Under the pieces are notes generated by a model. It made no database searches, had not been told where the DNA came from, and saw only the letters and a program-made list of their open reading frames with translations. This document shows, in pieces, positions 1-9,833 of a DNA stretch of 64,000 nt. The stretch lies in the NCBI GenBank assembly GCA_947471745.1, contig CANJKZ010000820.1, positions 2,269,501 to 2,333,500 of the forward strand. The letters run 5' to 3'. The position numbers and the translations under genes are program-made. This DNA comes from Closterium sp. Naga37s-1. Its lineage: Eukaryota > Streptophyta > Zygnematophyceae > Desmidiales > Closteriaceae. Each line of letters begins with the position of its first letter. Within the stretch, counting starts at the first letter, position 1.

Positions 1-484
1 GACACTTGCGTGTGCGACCGTTGACGAAATGCGGAACCTCGCGCCCAATCAACTCTGCATGCACGACTCCCGGCGATCGTGTGAAGTCAATTCGCACGAC
101 GTCCAGATTCCTTCAGAACCGTGATCTTAGCTTCTCCCCTTGCCTCGCTTTCCTCTCTGACCCTGACCTCATCGTCATGGCTCTTTGCTCTCTGCCTTGC
201 TGGCACGACTATGGTCGTAGAGGTTCCTGCTCGGTCGAGTGGGCAGCTGGAATGCCAAGGCAGTCGTGCAACGACTCTCAACAACGGACAATAACTCAGT
301 CAACTCAACAACTGATGAGAGTTGTTCAAGGATTGGGGAACCCTCGCGAGGTTACCCCACTGTGTCGCTCAAGGACCCAACGGGAAACATGAGAATAATG
401 ACGACCGTCATTAGCTTCGTCATGCAGAGAGAATTCTAGGTTTGTGTTACATTCTATATTGATTATTTACATACCATTACAGCG
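1..484. other. No recognisable gene
   Basis: Short open frames occur on both strands but none shows a recognisable domain or consistent composition. I see no repeat, LTR boundary or RNA gene here. Confidence 0.4.
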
Positions 485-550
485 TAGCATTCTAATGGTT
501 AGGATATTTGCCTCACAAACAAAATATCTGGATCTAATTCCCATCTCTTT
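485..550 (+). pseudogene. Decayed tRNA-like sequence (tRNA-Val-like)
   Basis: The stretch contains an A-box-like block (TAATGGTTAGGAT), an anticodon-arm-like block (TTTGCCTCACAAACAAAA), and TCTAATTCCC where a B box (TTCGAATCCC) would be expected. The anticodon arm resembles plant tRNA-Val with a CAC anticodon. The B-box CG is lost, so it is probably not a functional gene. It could be a tRNA pseudogene or the head of an old SINE. No terminator or matching acceptor stem was identified. Confidence 0.4.
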
Positions 551-821
551 TACATAGCTTCTTTCTCGCTGTGTCATTTTGTATGACGCATTTTTGTTGC
601 CATGCTATATCGCGTCTATCTTCTCCTCGGCGCTTTTGTTTCTACGACCGCCATTCCAGCCTCTCCTCGCCTCACCGTGCAGCGCCCCTCATGACGCTTT
701 CCGAATGCCTTCCCTGAGAACGTTGTCTCCCGTACTCCTCTCTGATCAGCAGGTACCGAACTTCAAGTTTGCCTAAAACAACGCAACTCACGTCGCCACA
801 AGGCCTCTGTGCTACGGACTT
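551..821. other. No recognisable gene
   Basis: Pyrimidine-rich DNA without recognisable coding content, between the tRNA-like relic and the GAGT repeat. Confidence 0.35.
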
Positions 822-1012
822 GAGGCAAGTGAGCGAGTGAGTTGGCCGAGTGAGCGAGTGAATGAGGTGAGTGAGCGAATGAGCGAGGCGAGTAAGTGAG
901 GCGAGTGAGCGAGTGGGTGAGTGAGTGAGTGAGTGAGTGAGTGAGTGGGTGAGTAAGTGGATGAGTGAAGTGAGTGAGCGAGTGAGCGAGGCGAGTGAGC
1001 GAGTGAGTTGGG
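822..1012. repeat. GAGT/GAGCGAGT simple repeat
   Basis: An imperfect tetranucleotide array, mostly GAGT and GAGC with interruptions. It reads as Ser/His/Leu-rich frames on the minus strand that have no protein meaning. Confidence 0.9.
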
Positions 1013-1129
1013 CCTCATTGGGCGTTGTTGAATTGAGTTAGTAATGGAAAAGAGAGAAACATGCAGGAGGAAATGTGCGGAGGGAAAAATAAGAGTAGCT
1101 CTGGTACCCTTTGCTGTGAGAGTCACTAC

Positions 1130-1437
1130 GTGCACCAAGGAACCACTGCTCTGTGCACCAAGGCACCACTGCTATGTGCACCAAGGCATTACTACTCTGT
1201 GCACCAAGGCACCATTACCTTGTGCACCAAGGCACCATTGCTTTGTGCACCAAGGCACCACTGCCCTGTGCACCAAGGTACCACTACTCTGTGCACCAAG
1301 GCACCACTGCTCTGTGCACCAAGGCAACACAGCTCTGTGCATCAAGGCACCAAGGCACCACTGCTCTGTGCACCAAGGCACCACTGTTTTATGCACCAAG
1401 GCGCCAAGGCACCATTGCTCTGTGCACCAAGGCACAC
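1130..1437. repeat. 23-bp minisatellite
   Basis: About 13 copies of a 23-bp unit close to TGCACCAAGGCACCACTGCT plus CTG, with point changes and a few partial units. Because 23 is not a multiple of three, each frame cycles through the same peptides, which keeps three plus frames and one minus frame open. The apparent His/Cys-rich proteins are artefacts of the repeat. Confidence 0.92.
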
Positions 1438-1587
1438 AGGATAGAATTGCATACAGGATCACACAGACCTTGAAGTTGAATAGGTTAAACCGTCATGTAT
1501 TAGCCTGAATAGAGGACTTTTGAGACGTCTCAAAACTTTGAAGTTGAATAAAAAATCAGTCCTGTATAAGCCTGAATGTGAATAGCA

Positions 1588-1727
1588 GCCTTATACAGAA
1601 CTGCAGCCTTATATGTAACTACAGCCTTATACAGGTCTGCATCCTTATACAGAGCTGTAGCCTTATCCAAAACTCTATCCTTATACAGGACTGCAACCTT
1701 TTTCTGGACTGCAGCCTTACACAAGAC
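1588..1727. repeat. 18-bp degenerate tandem repeat
   Basis: About eight copies of an 18-bp unit around CAGCCTTATACAGAACTG, strongly diverged from copy to copy. It lies shortly after the 23-bp array but is not related to it in sequence. Confidence 0.8.
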
Positions 1728-2178
1728 TAACTGATCCGCTTTTGAGAATTCTCAAAAGCCACGTTGGGGCTTACCTAAAAAGAGCCGATCCAACCATATT
1801 GGTCCCAGCGGTTCAAGTACACATTCTTGATGAAACCGCACCGCACTCCACCACACCGGTCAGATCACCACCAAAACCCAACACTGCGCCGCACCACATG
1901 TTACTCGCTACAACATATGCCACTGCATGCCACTGCACTGCCCCGCACCACTCACCTCACCATACCCACATGCTACTGTATAAGGAACCACACCACACTA
2001 ACTGCAGAGAGAAGAGGCCAGACAGGGTTACAGGTGCAGAATGGCGTTTCAATGGTACCGAGGCCATTGTCGTTGGTGCTGGTAATCTCCCTGACTGAGC
2101 TACTGCTGGATGAGAGGCTCAAGCTGGAGGGCAGCAGAGAGGAGCGCAAAACATGGTCTCAAAACAGGAGTATTTCTT
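1728..2178. other. Host flank of E1, no clear gene
   Basis: Contains a CAC/ACC-rich stretch at about 1830-1990. Overlapping plus-strand frames are open but have low-complexity His/Thr/Pro content and no domain. The sequence at 2174-2178 (ttctt) is the imperfect partner of ctctc at 16950-16954, so this DNA was probably contiguous with position 16950 before E1 inserted. Confidence 0.4.
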
Positions 2179-2287
2179 TGTTAGAAACGGAATGAATGAT
2201 GTATTACTGTGACTTGGGGTACATATACCTAACCCTAACAACTTTACCCCACATGACATGCCTCACTACAGGCTACAACATTTGACA
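2179..2287 (-). repeat. E1 3' LTR (109 bp)
   Basis: Begins tgttagaaac and ends atttgaca in plus orientation. Its mate is at 16841-16949. The purine-rich complement of 2288-2312 is where a minus-strand polypurine tract should be. Confidence 0.8.
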
Positions 2288-2545
2288 CACCCCAATAGCC
2301 TAAGTGAGGGGTGTCATGCAACAACCAAACCGTACAGTCACAAGACCAGTCACAAAGAGACAAAGCTCAAGGTGGATCACAACGTCACCACACAATCCGA
2401 GCACAAACAAGAGGCCACAAGGCCAGTCTGACAGTTAACAGAGGTATATGTAAAGAGTACAAACAAAGCAAGCAGACAACACATGTCTACACAAGACGAG
2501 AACTTGTGTTAATAAGGCCTAACTGCACACAAAACCTGTGTTGAA
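2288..2545 (-). other. E1 3' untranslated region
   Basis: Resembles the region beside the E5 3' LTR (29356-29481); both share blocks such as gtcacaagaccagtca and gccacaaggcca. The similarity stops at about 2545, where E2 begins. No gene is expected here. Confidence 0.6.
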
Positions 2546-3581
2546 GATCTCACAAGGCGGAAGAGTTGTGCCAACACATTATAGTGGCACGGTCATCGCA
2601 CTCCCATTCGGCCTACAAGCCTGCTCAGCTTCTGGAATTTTGTGGGGAGGTTCTTCAACATGTGTTCTTCAAACCCTCAAAGTTTCAGGGTTTTTGAAGC
2701 AGTTAACAAGGCATTACAACATTTTAAGTTTCAAGACTTATGGCATCCCGGAAGTGTGTGTTACTCATTTTTTGGTAACACCCGAGTTCACCATTTCGGC
2801 TGCTGACTCGTCTGACGAGCTCTGATTGATCTGAAATTCAGTCTGGCAGTCCTTTGCCCTGTTGTGCAGGTGGTCACCAAGTTTTCGAACGATCCAACAT
2901 TGGAGCATTGCGTGACAGCTGTCGAAAGTCACTGCTCCGTAGTCATGGTGCACTGTTGGCAGCATTTTCCTTGCCACCCTTTCATTGTTGTCATGCCAAT
3001 GGTGCAAGGACAGAGAATGAGACAAGAAGTACAGGTGGTCAAGTGGGACTCTACCACCCTCCTTTTGAGAAGTGTGGTCTTCTTGGAAGCAGCTTGCAAG
3101 AGGGTGCAAGTGGGAAGACAAGCTGACTCATGGTTGGCTTGAAACACCATTGGTAGCCTTGGGTACAGCTCTGAACATCCAAGTGTGGTTGGCTTTGCTG
3201 ACCCAGCTAGGATGTTTTCATCATTCTCTAGCCTTTCTCCCCTAGGACTCAACCTTCTCTGAGTTCCCAGGATGATCCCAACCCCTTAACAGTTCCCTAG
3301 GCCATGTTGTACTGACCTCTTCCTTGCATCAATGAGAATACACGTTTTCAGCCGAGCTTACGTTTTCGTTCATTGCGTAGTGCATACACCTCTGATGAAA
3401 GCAAGCAATACATCGTTGGAAAGCAGACACCTAAGGCTAACTGTTGTCTAAGTTTCAGCCTCGTGTGTTATCGGAGCTGATCATGACGGCGTTTTGAACA
3501 GAGGCGGTTCGAAGTCGTCAGTTTCTACTTAGGCGGTTTCATGGGCATCCGCGACCCCTAAGTGGACTGAAGACTATAACA
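2545..3581 (+). repeat. E2 putative 5' LTR
   Basis: A gene-free kilobase between E1 sequence and the E2 primer-binding site, ending AACA two bases before TGGTATCAGAGC. With no second copy in the window, LTR status rests on position only. Short open frames in it have no recognisable content. Confidence 0.45.
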
Positions 3582-3583
3582 AG

Positions 3584-3595
3584 TGGTATCAGAGC
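3584..3595 (+). other. E2 primer-binding site
   Basis: TGGTATCAGAGC, the complement of the 3' end of plant initiator tRNA-Met, typical of Ty1/copia elements. It lies 26 bp before the gag ATG at 3621. Confidence 0.85.
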
Positions 3596-3620
3596 TATTT
3601 TACTCTGTTTGTGGGTGAAT

Positions 3621-5010
3621 ATGGAGGCTGAAGGTTCTGCTCCAGCTGGTCCCAGTGGCAGTGGTGGCGTGAGAGGCGCTGGGGAAGCGGGAAGAGGCGT
3701 TGCAGGCGGATCTGCACCAATGCATTCCGTTTCAACATCAGCTAAGGATGATGTGAAGACATTCAACCTAGAGAAGTTCTCCGGGGAGGATTGGGCATCA
3801 TAGAGCTTCAGTATGGAGCTCCTCTTCAACCATTATGGGCTGCTTGAGGTGATGGGTGGAGAATTGAAGAGGCCTGCGAGCGAAGGAGCGACCAAGGAAT
3901 GGGATCGCCGGTCCAAGGATGGATTCTTCCTTCTGTCCCAATACCTCTCATCCAACCAGCTGCACCACATAAAGCATCTCATCAAGGAAGTTGAGTGTGG
4001 TCCTAAGGCATGGAAGATATTGAAGGATGTCCATGCCCCCAGCAGCGAAGCAATGGTGGTGGTGCTCGAGCGACAACTCCATGCGGTGAAGATCAACGAG
4101 GGTGATGCCGTACAAGGAGCGTTCGATCAACTCCGGGACCTCTATGTGAAGCTCTCAGCTGCTGGTGTGGACTAACCTGAGAAAATCAAGTGCTACAAGG
4201 CTCTCTCCCTGCTGCCGGAGCCGTGGGGGCCCTTGGTGGTCAACCTCAATGGCATGAAGGACTCGTGGTCCCTAGAGTGGACCCTGTCAGAGGTCCACTG
4301 GTGATCCCCGATTGATCCTAGGGAAGGGTTACAGGCATGTTGGCCTGGGGGGTTATGGGCGCACTGACCCGCTACTTAACAAGCCCTTTTATCCCAGTGG
4401 TTAGTGGCTGGGATTCTGACATGGTATCAGAGCGAAGGTCTCGGGTTCGAATCCCAGTGTGTGCACTTCGGGCATCCCAGTGCGGGGGGGTGTCAGAGGT
4501 CCACTGGTGATCCCCGATTGATCCTAGGGAAGGGTTACAGGCATGTTGGCCTGGGGGGTTATGGGCGCACTGACCCGCTACTTAACAAGCCCTTTTATCC
4601 CAGTGGTTAGTGGCTGGGATTCTGACAGATCCGTGCACAAGTTCTTCAAGAGGAGTTTCGGAGGAAGGAGCTGACCGCCGCTGCTGGTGAAGGTGGAGGC
4701 TCTGCCTATGGCATGCAGGGATTCAAGGGGCGTGGCAGCAAGAAAGGGAAGGCCAAGGAAGGCTCTGGAGGGGAGTAGCATTCGGGAGGGAAGCATGTCA
4801 ACAAGGGAGGCAAGCGGTGTGGCGGCAAGTGCTGGTATTGCCATGTGGAAGGTCACCCATTGTTCAAGTGCCGCAAGTTACCTGACGGTTGGAGGCCTTG
4901 TCAGCCATCACTTGAGGGCTCCAAGGGTGTTCATGGAGCTATGGGAGAAGGCATGGGCAGCGAGGAGGGCGATGGAGGCGCTGGCGGATACGGCGGCATG
5001 TTCTACCATG
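3621..5010 (+). pseudogene. E2 gag (nucleocapsid) pseudogene
   Basis: Gag packages the element RNA into cytoplasmic virus-like particles. The frame opens at ATG 3621 with a Gly/Ser/Ala-rich N-terminus, then a copia gag helical region (FNLEKFSGEDW, MELLFNHYGLLEV, LSSNQLHHIKHL, LKDVHAPSS) and ends with a zinc knuckle CX2CX4HX4C (CWYCHVEGHPLFKC, about 4833-4874). Stop codons at 3801 (where related proteins have Trp), 4174 and 4777 break the frame. Element T1 sits between EWT and RAQVLQEEF; without it and its 5-bp duplication the frame is continuous across that point. The protein is not made intact. Confidence 0.8.
4285..4627 (+). mobile_element. T1: TRIM/SMART-like miniature LTR element
   Basis: Two identical 137-bp terminal repeats (4285-4421 and 4491-4627) begin TGTCAGAGG and end TTCTGACA. 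The 69-bp interior begins with primer site TGGTATCAGAGC (4422-4433) and ends in a G-run that can serve as polypurine tract. Flanking 5-mers are gaccc and gatcc, a one-mismatch target duplication. There is no coding capacity. Identical repeats imply recent insertion. An A-box-like block (4401-4413) and an exact B box GGTTCGAATCC (4444-4454) straddle the LTR/interior junction, as in a tRNA gene. A second copy, T2, is at 39629-39973. Confidence 0.88.
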
Positions 5011-5059
5011 TAGGAGAGGTGTGCTCCGAGGACATGGTTGTGCCGGCCAGCAAGGTTGC

Positions 5060-6671
5060 TCTTCACCGCTCCTCCCATTGGGTCATCGACACGGGAGCCT
5101 TCATGACCATGACCAACCGAGAGGATCTACTGGATGAAGTCAGGCCATCAAAGGCAGCCACCGTCGTTTCAGCCACCGGCCAAGTTGTACCCGTGCGTGG
5201 CGAGGGGAGAGCCATGTTCATGGGTGCGGATGGGAGGCTTGTGGGGCTGAAGCGTGTTCTCCTTGTTCCTGGATTGTGTGCCAACCTACTCTCTACCAAG
5301 GCCATGAGTGAGGCAGGGATGAAGATGGAGATGTTGGGCACAAAGGTTTTCAAGGCAATTCTGGATGGGCGCGTGTTGTGGGACCTCCGAGGCGGCAAGG
5401 ACATGCACCGGTCCATGTGGGAGATACCGGTGCTGCCATGGAAGGAGGCGGCTGCGCGCTTGGCTGCTGGAGATGTGAGAGGAGGGCGTGTCAACCACGT
5501 TGACAAGGGAGGGGGTGGTGATGACAGTGATGGTGGGCTTCTTGGGCATGAAGGGGCTGCGCTACCTAGTGTAACTCCTAGCACGGGTGAGACGGATTGG
5601 CTCACCGCACATCGTCGCCTTGGTCACGTGGCTATACCTCAGTTGCAGCAGCTGTTCAAGGAGGGAAGAGTCAAGGGGCTGAGGATAAAGAGGGAGCCCA
5701 AGGAGGTGGGATCTTGTGAGACTTGTTTGACCAGCAAGTTTTCACGGTTTCCCTTCCATTCGGTGGAGGGGAAGTCGAGTGACCCGGTGGAGCTCGTGCA
5801 TGTGGATCTCGTGGGACCCATGAAGGTGAAGGGAGATGGTGGGGCCCTGTATTCCATGACCATGGTGGATGACAACACGAGGCTCACCTGGTCCTTTCCA
5901 CTTGCAAAGAAGAGTGATGCTACAAGGGTCATCATTGAAGAGTGGCTGCCCTTGGTGGAGCGAGAGAGCGGCAAGTGAGTGAAGGCGATTCGTAGCGACC
6001 GTGGTGGGGAGTTCTTGGGAGCGGAGTTCCGGAGCTGGCTGAAGCGGCACGGCATCAAGCAGCAGCTCACCACGGCCTACACCCCTCAATCCAATGGCGT
6101 GGCAGAGAGAGCGAACCGGACCATCATGGAGGGTGGGAGAACGATGTTGGTAGACTCGGGTCTGCCTTTACGGTTCTGGCCCCTCGCTATTCGCCATGCC
6201 ACCGTCATCAAGAACCGAGTATTGACTCATGTGGGAGGGCAGCATTGGGTCCCTATGGAGAAGTGGAGAGGCAAGAAGCCCCTGGTGGATATGCTTCAAG
6301 TCTTCGGGTGCATGGGACTCGTGCACGTCCCTAAGGAGAAGCGTGACAAGCTTCAAGCGGCGGCAGTGTGGGTTGTTCATTTGGGACTTGCACAAGGGAG
6401 CAAGGGGTGGCTCATGTGGGATCCAAAAGCCAACACCATCTTCACCACCAGAGATGCCAAGTTCATGGAGGGGCTCATGTTCAAGGAGTGGTTGGAGCGA
6501 GGGAGGAGCAAGGTCACCATTCCGCTCGGAATAGAGGTGGGAACGAATGACCCACTCCTCATTCCCATCGAGTTGTCTTCGTCTTCAGAGGTGACGGAGG
6601 TGTCACATGACTTGGGAGGTGCTGAAGGGGAGGCAGCAGAGGTGGAGGGAGTGTTGCAGCAAGAGAGGTGA
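5060..6671 (+). pseudogene. E2 protease and integrase region
   Basis: Encodes the aspartic protease (WVIDTGAFMTMT, about 5080) and the integrase that inserts element cDNA. The integrase zinc-binding part HRRLGH...CETC is at about 5610-5735. The catalytic triad residues are visible as HVDLVGP (D), RSDRGGEF (D) and NGVAERANRTIMEG (E). A TGA at 5976 separates the first catalytic Asp from the second; a single C-to-T change from CGA (Arg) would explain it. After the core come a GKKPLVDMLQVFGC block and an acidic tail ending at 6669. Confidence 0.85.
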
Positions 6672-6699
6672 TGCTGAGGAGGAGGTGCAGCAGCCTACA

Positions 6700-9600
6700 C
6701 CACCCCCTACACTTCCACAGAGGCGGACAACCCAAGGGAAGCGTGGTGCTGTCCGTGGTGGAGCTAAGGAAGGTGCAGCCAAGGAGAGGCCCAAGAGAGC
6801 TGCTCACCCAAGGGATTTCCTCAAGTATGAAAGGCTTGGGGGTCCCAAGGCATTGCTGGTCCAGGAGGAGGAAGATGAGGAGGAGAAGGGAGCCGAGGGG
6901 GAGATGGAGCAGATTTGTTGCTTCGGAGTCAACTTACCTCATGAACCGGCTTCAATGGAGGAAGCACTTGCTGGAGATGATCGAGAGGCTTGGTTGGCTT
7001 CAAGGGAGGATGAGTTTCAGAGCCACATGGAGTTTGTGGTTGGAAGGTGGAGCAAATGGATGTGAAGACGGCGTTCCTCTATGGCGTGGTAGATGAGATC
7101 TACATGAAGCAGCCAGAGGGGTACGACGATGAGAGCGGACGTGTTTGCAGGCTCAACAAGGCCATATATGGCCTCAAAAAAGCTCCAAGGTGCTGGTATG
7201 CAAGGCCGGTGGAGGCGTTGAAGGCTTCAAGGGAGGATGAGTTTCAGAGCCACATGGAGAATGGAACGTGGACCCTCACCAATCTACCCCCGGGAAGAAA
7301 GGCATTGGATTGCACGTGGATATTACGTGTGAAGACCGATGCGGAGGGGAAGTCGGAGAGGCGCAAAACAAGACTTGTGATCAAGGGCTTCCAGAAGAGC
7401 GAGGGAGTTGACTTCAAGGAGGTGTTTGCCCCTGTTGCCAAGGCTCCTACGCTCCTGGTGTTGCTAGCAGCCGCTGCCGTTTGTGGTTGGAAGGTGGAGC
7501 AAATGGATGTGAAGACGGCGTTCCTCTATGGCGTGGTAGATGAGGTCTACATGAAGCAGCCAGAGGGGTACGACGATGAGAGCGGACGTGTTTGCAGGCT
7601 CAACAAGGCCATATATGGCCTCAAAAAAGCTCCAAGGTGCTGGTATGCAAGGCCGGTGGAGGCGTTGAAGGCTCTTGGCTTCCAAGTTAGTGGGTGCGAT
7701 GAGAGTCTCTTCATCACCGAGGGGGAGGAGGAGAAGGTGTTTCTCCTTGTCTACGTCGATGACATTCTCCTATCCTCTCCATCCCTAGAGAGGATCAAGG
7801 AAGTGCAAGGGAAGCTGAAGGAGACCTTTCAATGCAAGGCCCTTGGGCCGATGCGGAGGGGAAGTCGGAGAGGCGCAAAACAAGACTTGTGATCAAGGGC
7901 TTCCAGAAGAGCGAGGGAGTTGACTTCAAGGAGGTGTTTTCCCCTGTTGCCAAGGCTCCTACGCTCCTGGTGTTGCTAGCAGCCGCTGCCGTTTGTGGTT
8001 GGAAGGTGGAGCAAATGGATGTGAAGACGGCGTTCCTCTATGGCGTGGTAGATGAGGTCTACATGAAGCAGCCAGAGGGGTACGACGATGAGAGCGGACG
8101 TGTTTGCAGGCTCAACAAGGCCATATATGGCCTCAAAAAAGCTCCAAGGTGCTGGTATGCAAGGCCGGTGGAGGCGTTGAAGGCTCTTGGCTTCCAAGTT
8201 AGTGGGTGCGATGAGAGTCTCTTCATCACCGAGGGGGAGGAGGAGAAGGTGTTTCTCCTTGTCTACGTCGATGGCATTCTCCTATCCTCTCCATCCCTAG
8301 AGAGGATCAAGGAAGTGCAAGGGAAGCTGAAGGAGACCTTTCAATGCAAGGCCCTTGGGCCGATGCGGAGGGGAAGTCGAAGAGGCGCAAAACAAGACTT
8401 GTGATCAAGGGCTTCCAGCAGAGCGAGGGAGTTGACTTCAAGGAGGTGTTTTCCCCTGTTGCCAAGGCTCCTACGCTCCTGGTGTTGCTAGCAGCCGCTG
8501 CCGTTTGTGGTTGGAAGGTGGAGCAAATGGATGTGAAGACGGCGTTCCTCTATGGCGTGGTAGATGAGGTCTACATGAAGCAGCCAGAGGGGTACGACGA
8601 TGAGAGCGGACGTGTTTGCAGGCTCAACAAGGCCATATATGGCCTCAAAAAGGCTCCAAGGTGCTGGTATGCAAGGCCGGTGGAGGCGTTGAAGGCTCTT
8701 GGCTTCCAAGTTAGTGGGTGCGATGAGAGTCTCTTCATCACCGAGGGGGAGGAGGAGAAGGTGTTTCTCCTTGTCTACGTCGATGACATTCTCCTATCCT
8801 CTCCATCCCTAGAGAGGATCAAGGAAGTGCAAGGGAAGCTGAAGGAGACCTTTCAATGCAAGGCCCTTGGGCCAGTGGGGTATTACCTTGGTCTTCACGT
8901 GGAGCGGGACGAGGTGAAGGGATGGTTGAGGCTTCACCAACACAAGTACCTTGCAGCCATGGGGGAGAGGTATGGGCTGGAGGAAGGGAGGAGTGTGAAG
9001 ACTCCTCTACCCTCAGGGTTTCAGCTACACCTTGATGAAGAGGAGGGTGAGGTGTTGGAGCCCTAGTTGCAGCGTCGGTTCCAGTCAATGGTGGGAAGCT
9101 TGATGTATGCTTCGGTCAACACTCGCCCCGATATTGTGTTCTCGGTTTCGCAGCTGGCTCGTGTGGTGTCTAGGCCCCTTCAAGAGCACCTTGATGCAGC
9201 AGAGAGGCTGGTGACGTACTGCATGGCAACCTCAAGGGTGGGGCTGCAATATTCAGTGTATGGGGAGGTGAAGCAAAAGCGAGTGGAGGAGGTGAGCTTG
9301 AAGACCGGTGCACCTGCAAGGTGTGGACACTTGTACCTCTCGTGCTTCACCGATGCTACCTGGGCAAGTGACATCAGTGATGCAACATCCCATGGAGGCT
9401 ATGTATGCTGTGTTGGAGGGAGTCCAGTGAGCTGGAAATCTAAGAAGCAAGGGGAGATAGCTCACTCATCAACGGAGAGCGAGTACATGGTGTTGTTTCA
9501 TGGGGTGAAGGAGGTGGTTTGGATGAGGAGGTTGCTTGAGGAGTTGGGGTAGGAGCAAGAGGGTCCTACACCTGTGTTTTGTGACAGCCAAGGAGCGATT

Positions 9601-9803
9601 GCAATGGCTCGCAATGCTGTGCTCCATGGGCTGAACAAGCACATGCATATCAATTGGCATTGGGTGAGGAAGGAGGTGAAGAAGGGCACGGTCTCCTTGC
9701 ACTACATCAACACTACCAAGCAACCTGCAGATTTTTTTACCAAGCGGCTTGCAGAGCATCAGCATTCGACATGTGCCACCTTGTGTGACATGTCCTTGAA
9801 CTA
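6700..9803 (+). pseudogene. E2 reverse transcriptase-RNase H with internal triplication
   Basis: RT copies the element RNA and RNase H removes it. RT motifs include LDCTWILRVK, FKEVFAPVAK, VKTAFLYG, IYGLKKAPRCWY and YVDDILLSS. The core is present in tandem: 512-bp units start at 7336, 7848 and 8360, and an extra partial copy lies at about 7030-7228. The active-site motif reads YVDD in the first and third units and YVDG in the second. After the third unit the domain runs normally into RNase H (TDATWASD, STESEYM, CDSQGAIAMA, KQPADFFTK). Stops at 9064 and 9550 interrupt it. Confidence 0.85.
7336..8871 (+). repeat. 512-bp tandem triplication in E2 RT
   Basis: The sequence CCGATGCGGAGGGGAAGTCG recurs at 7336, 7848 and (one change) 8360, an exact 512-bp period, and the units are almost identical. 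The junction is GGGCCGATGCGG. Since 512 is not divisible by three, each junction shifts the frame, so the copies cannot be read as one protein. Confidence 0.9.
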
Positions 9804-9833
9804 AGGGAGGCAGCTTCAGGGAGCAGCTAAGGG

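Larger units (their letters stand above)
2545..9833 (+). mobile_element. E2: Ty1/copia retrotransposon nested in E1
   Basis: A plus-strand element whose gag-protease-integrase-RT-RNase H order is the copia order. A perfect initiator-Met primer site TGGTATCAGAGC is at 3584-3595. The DNA between about 2545 and 3581 ends in ACA and is the inferred 5' LTR; no 3' copy is present, because E1 sequence resumes right after the polypurine-like stretch at 9805-9833. The left boundary is therefore inferred from where E1 similarity ends. In-frame stops at 3801, 4174, 4777, 5976, 9064 and 9550, the T1 insertion in gag, and an RT triplication make it defective. Confidence 0.75.

Noticed and set aside
485..550. 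Functional tRNA-Val gene
   Set aside because: The B box is destroyed and no acceptor stem pairing could be made.
1130..1437. CRISPR-like array of short repeats
   Set aside because: Units abut without unique spacers, and the context is eukaryotic retrotransposon DNA.
1044..1508. Open frames with repeated Cys/His peptides, as for a metal-binding protein
   Set aside because: They are produced by the 23-bp minisatellite, whose period makes the same peptides appear in every plus frame and on the minus strand.
4404..4610. A short protein-coding gene, with an equivalent at 39617-40381
   Set aside because: It is the translation of the T1/T2 miniature LTR elements; the open frame crosses the primer site and the repeat boundary and has no independent support.
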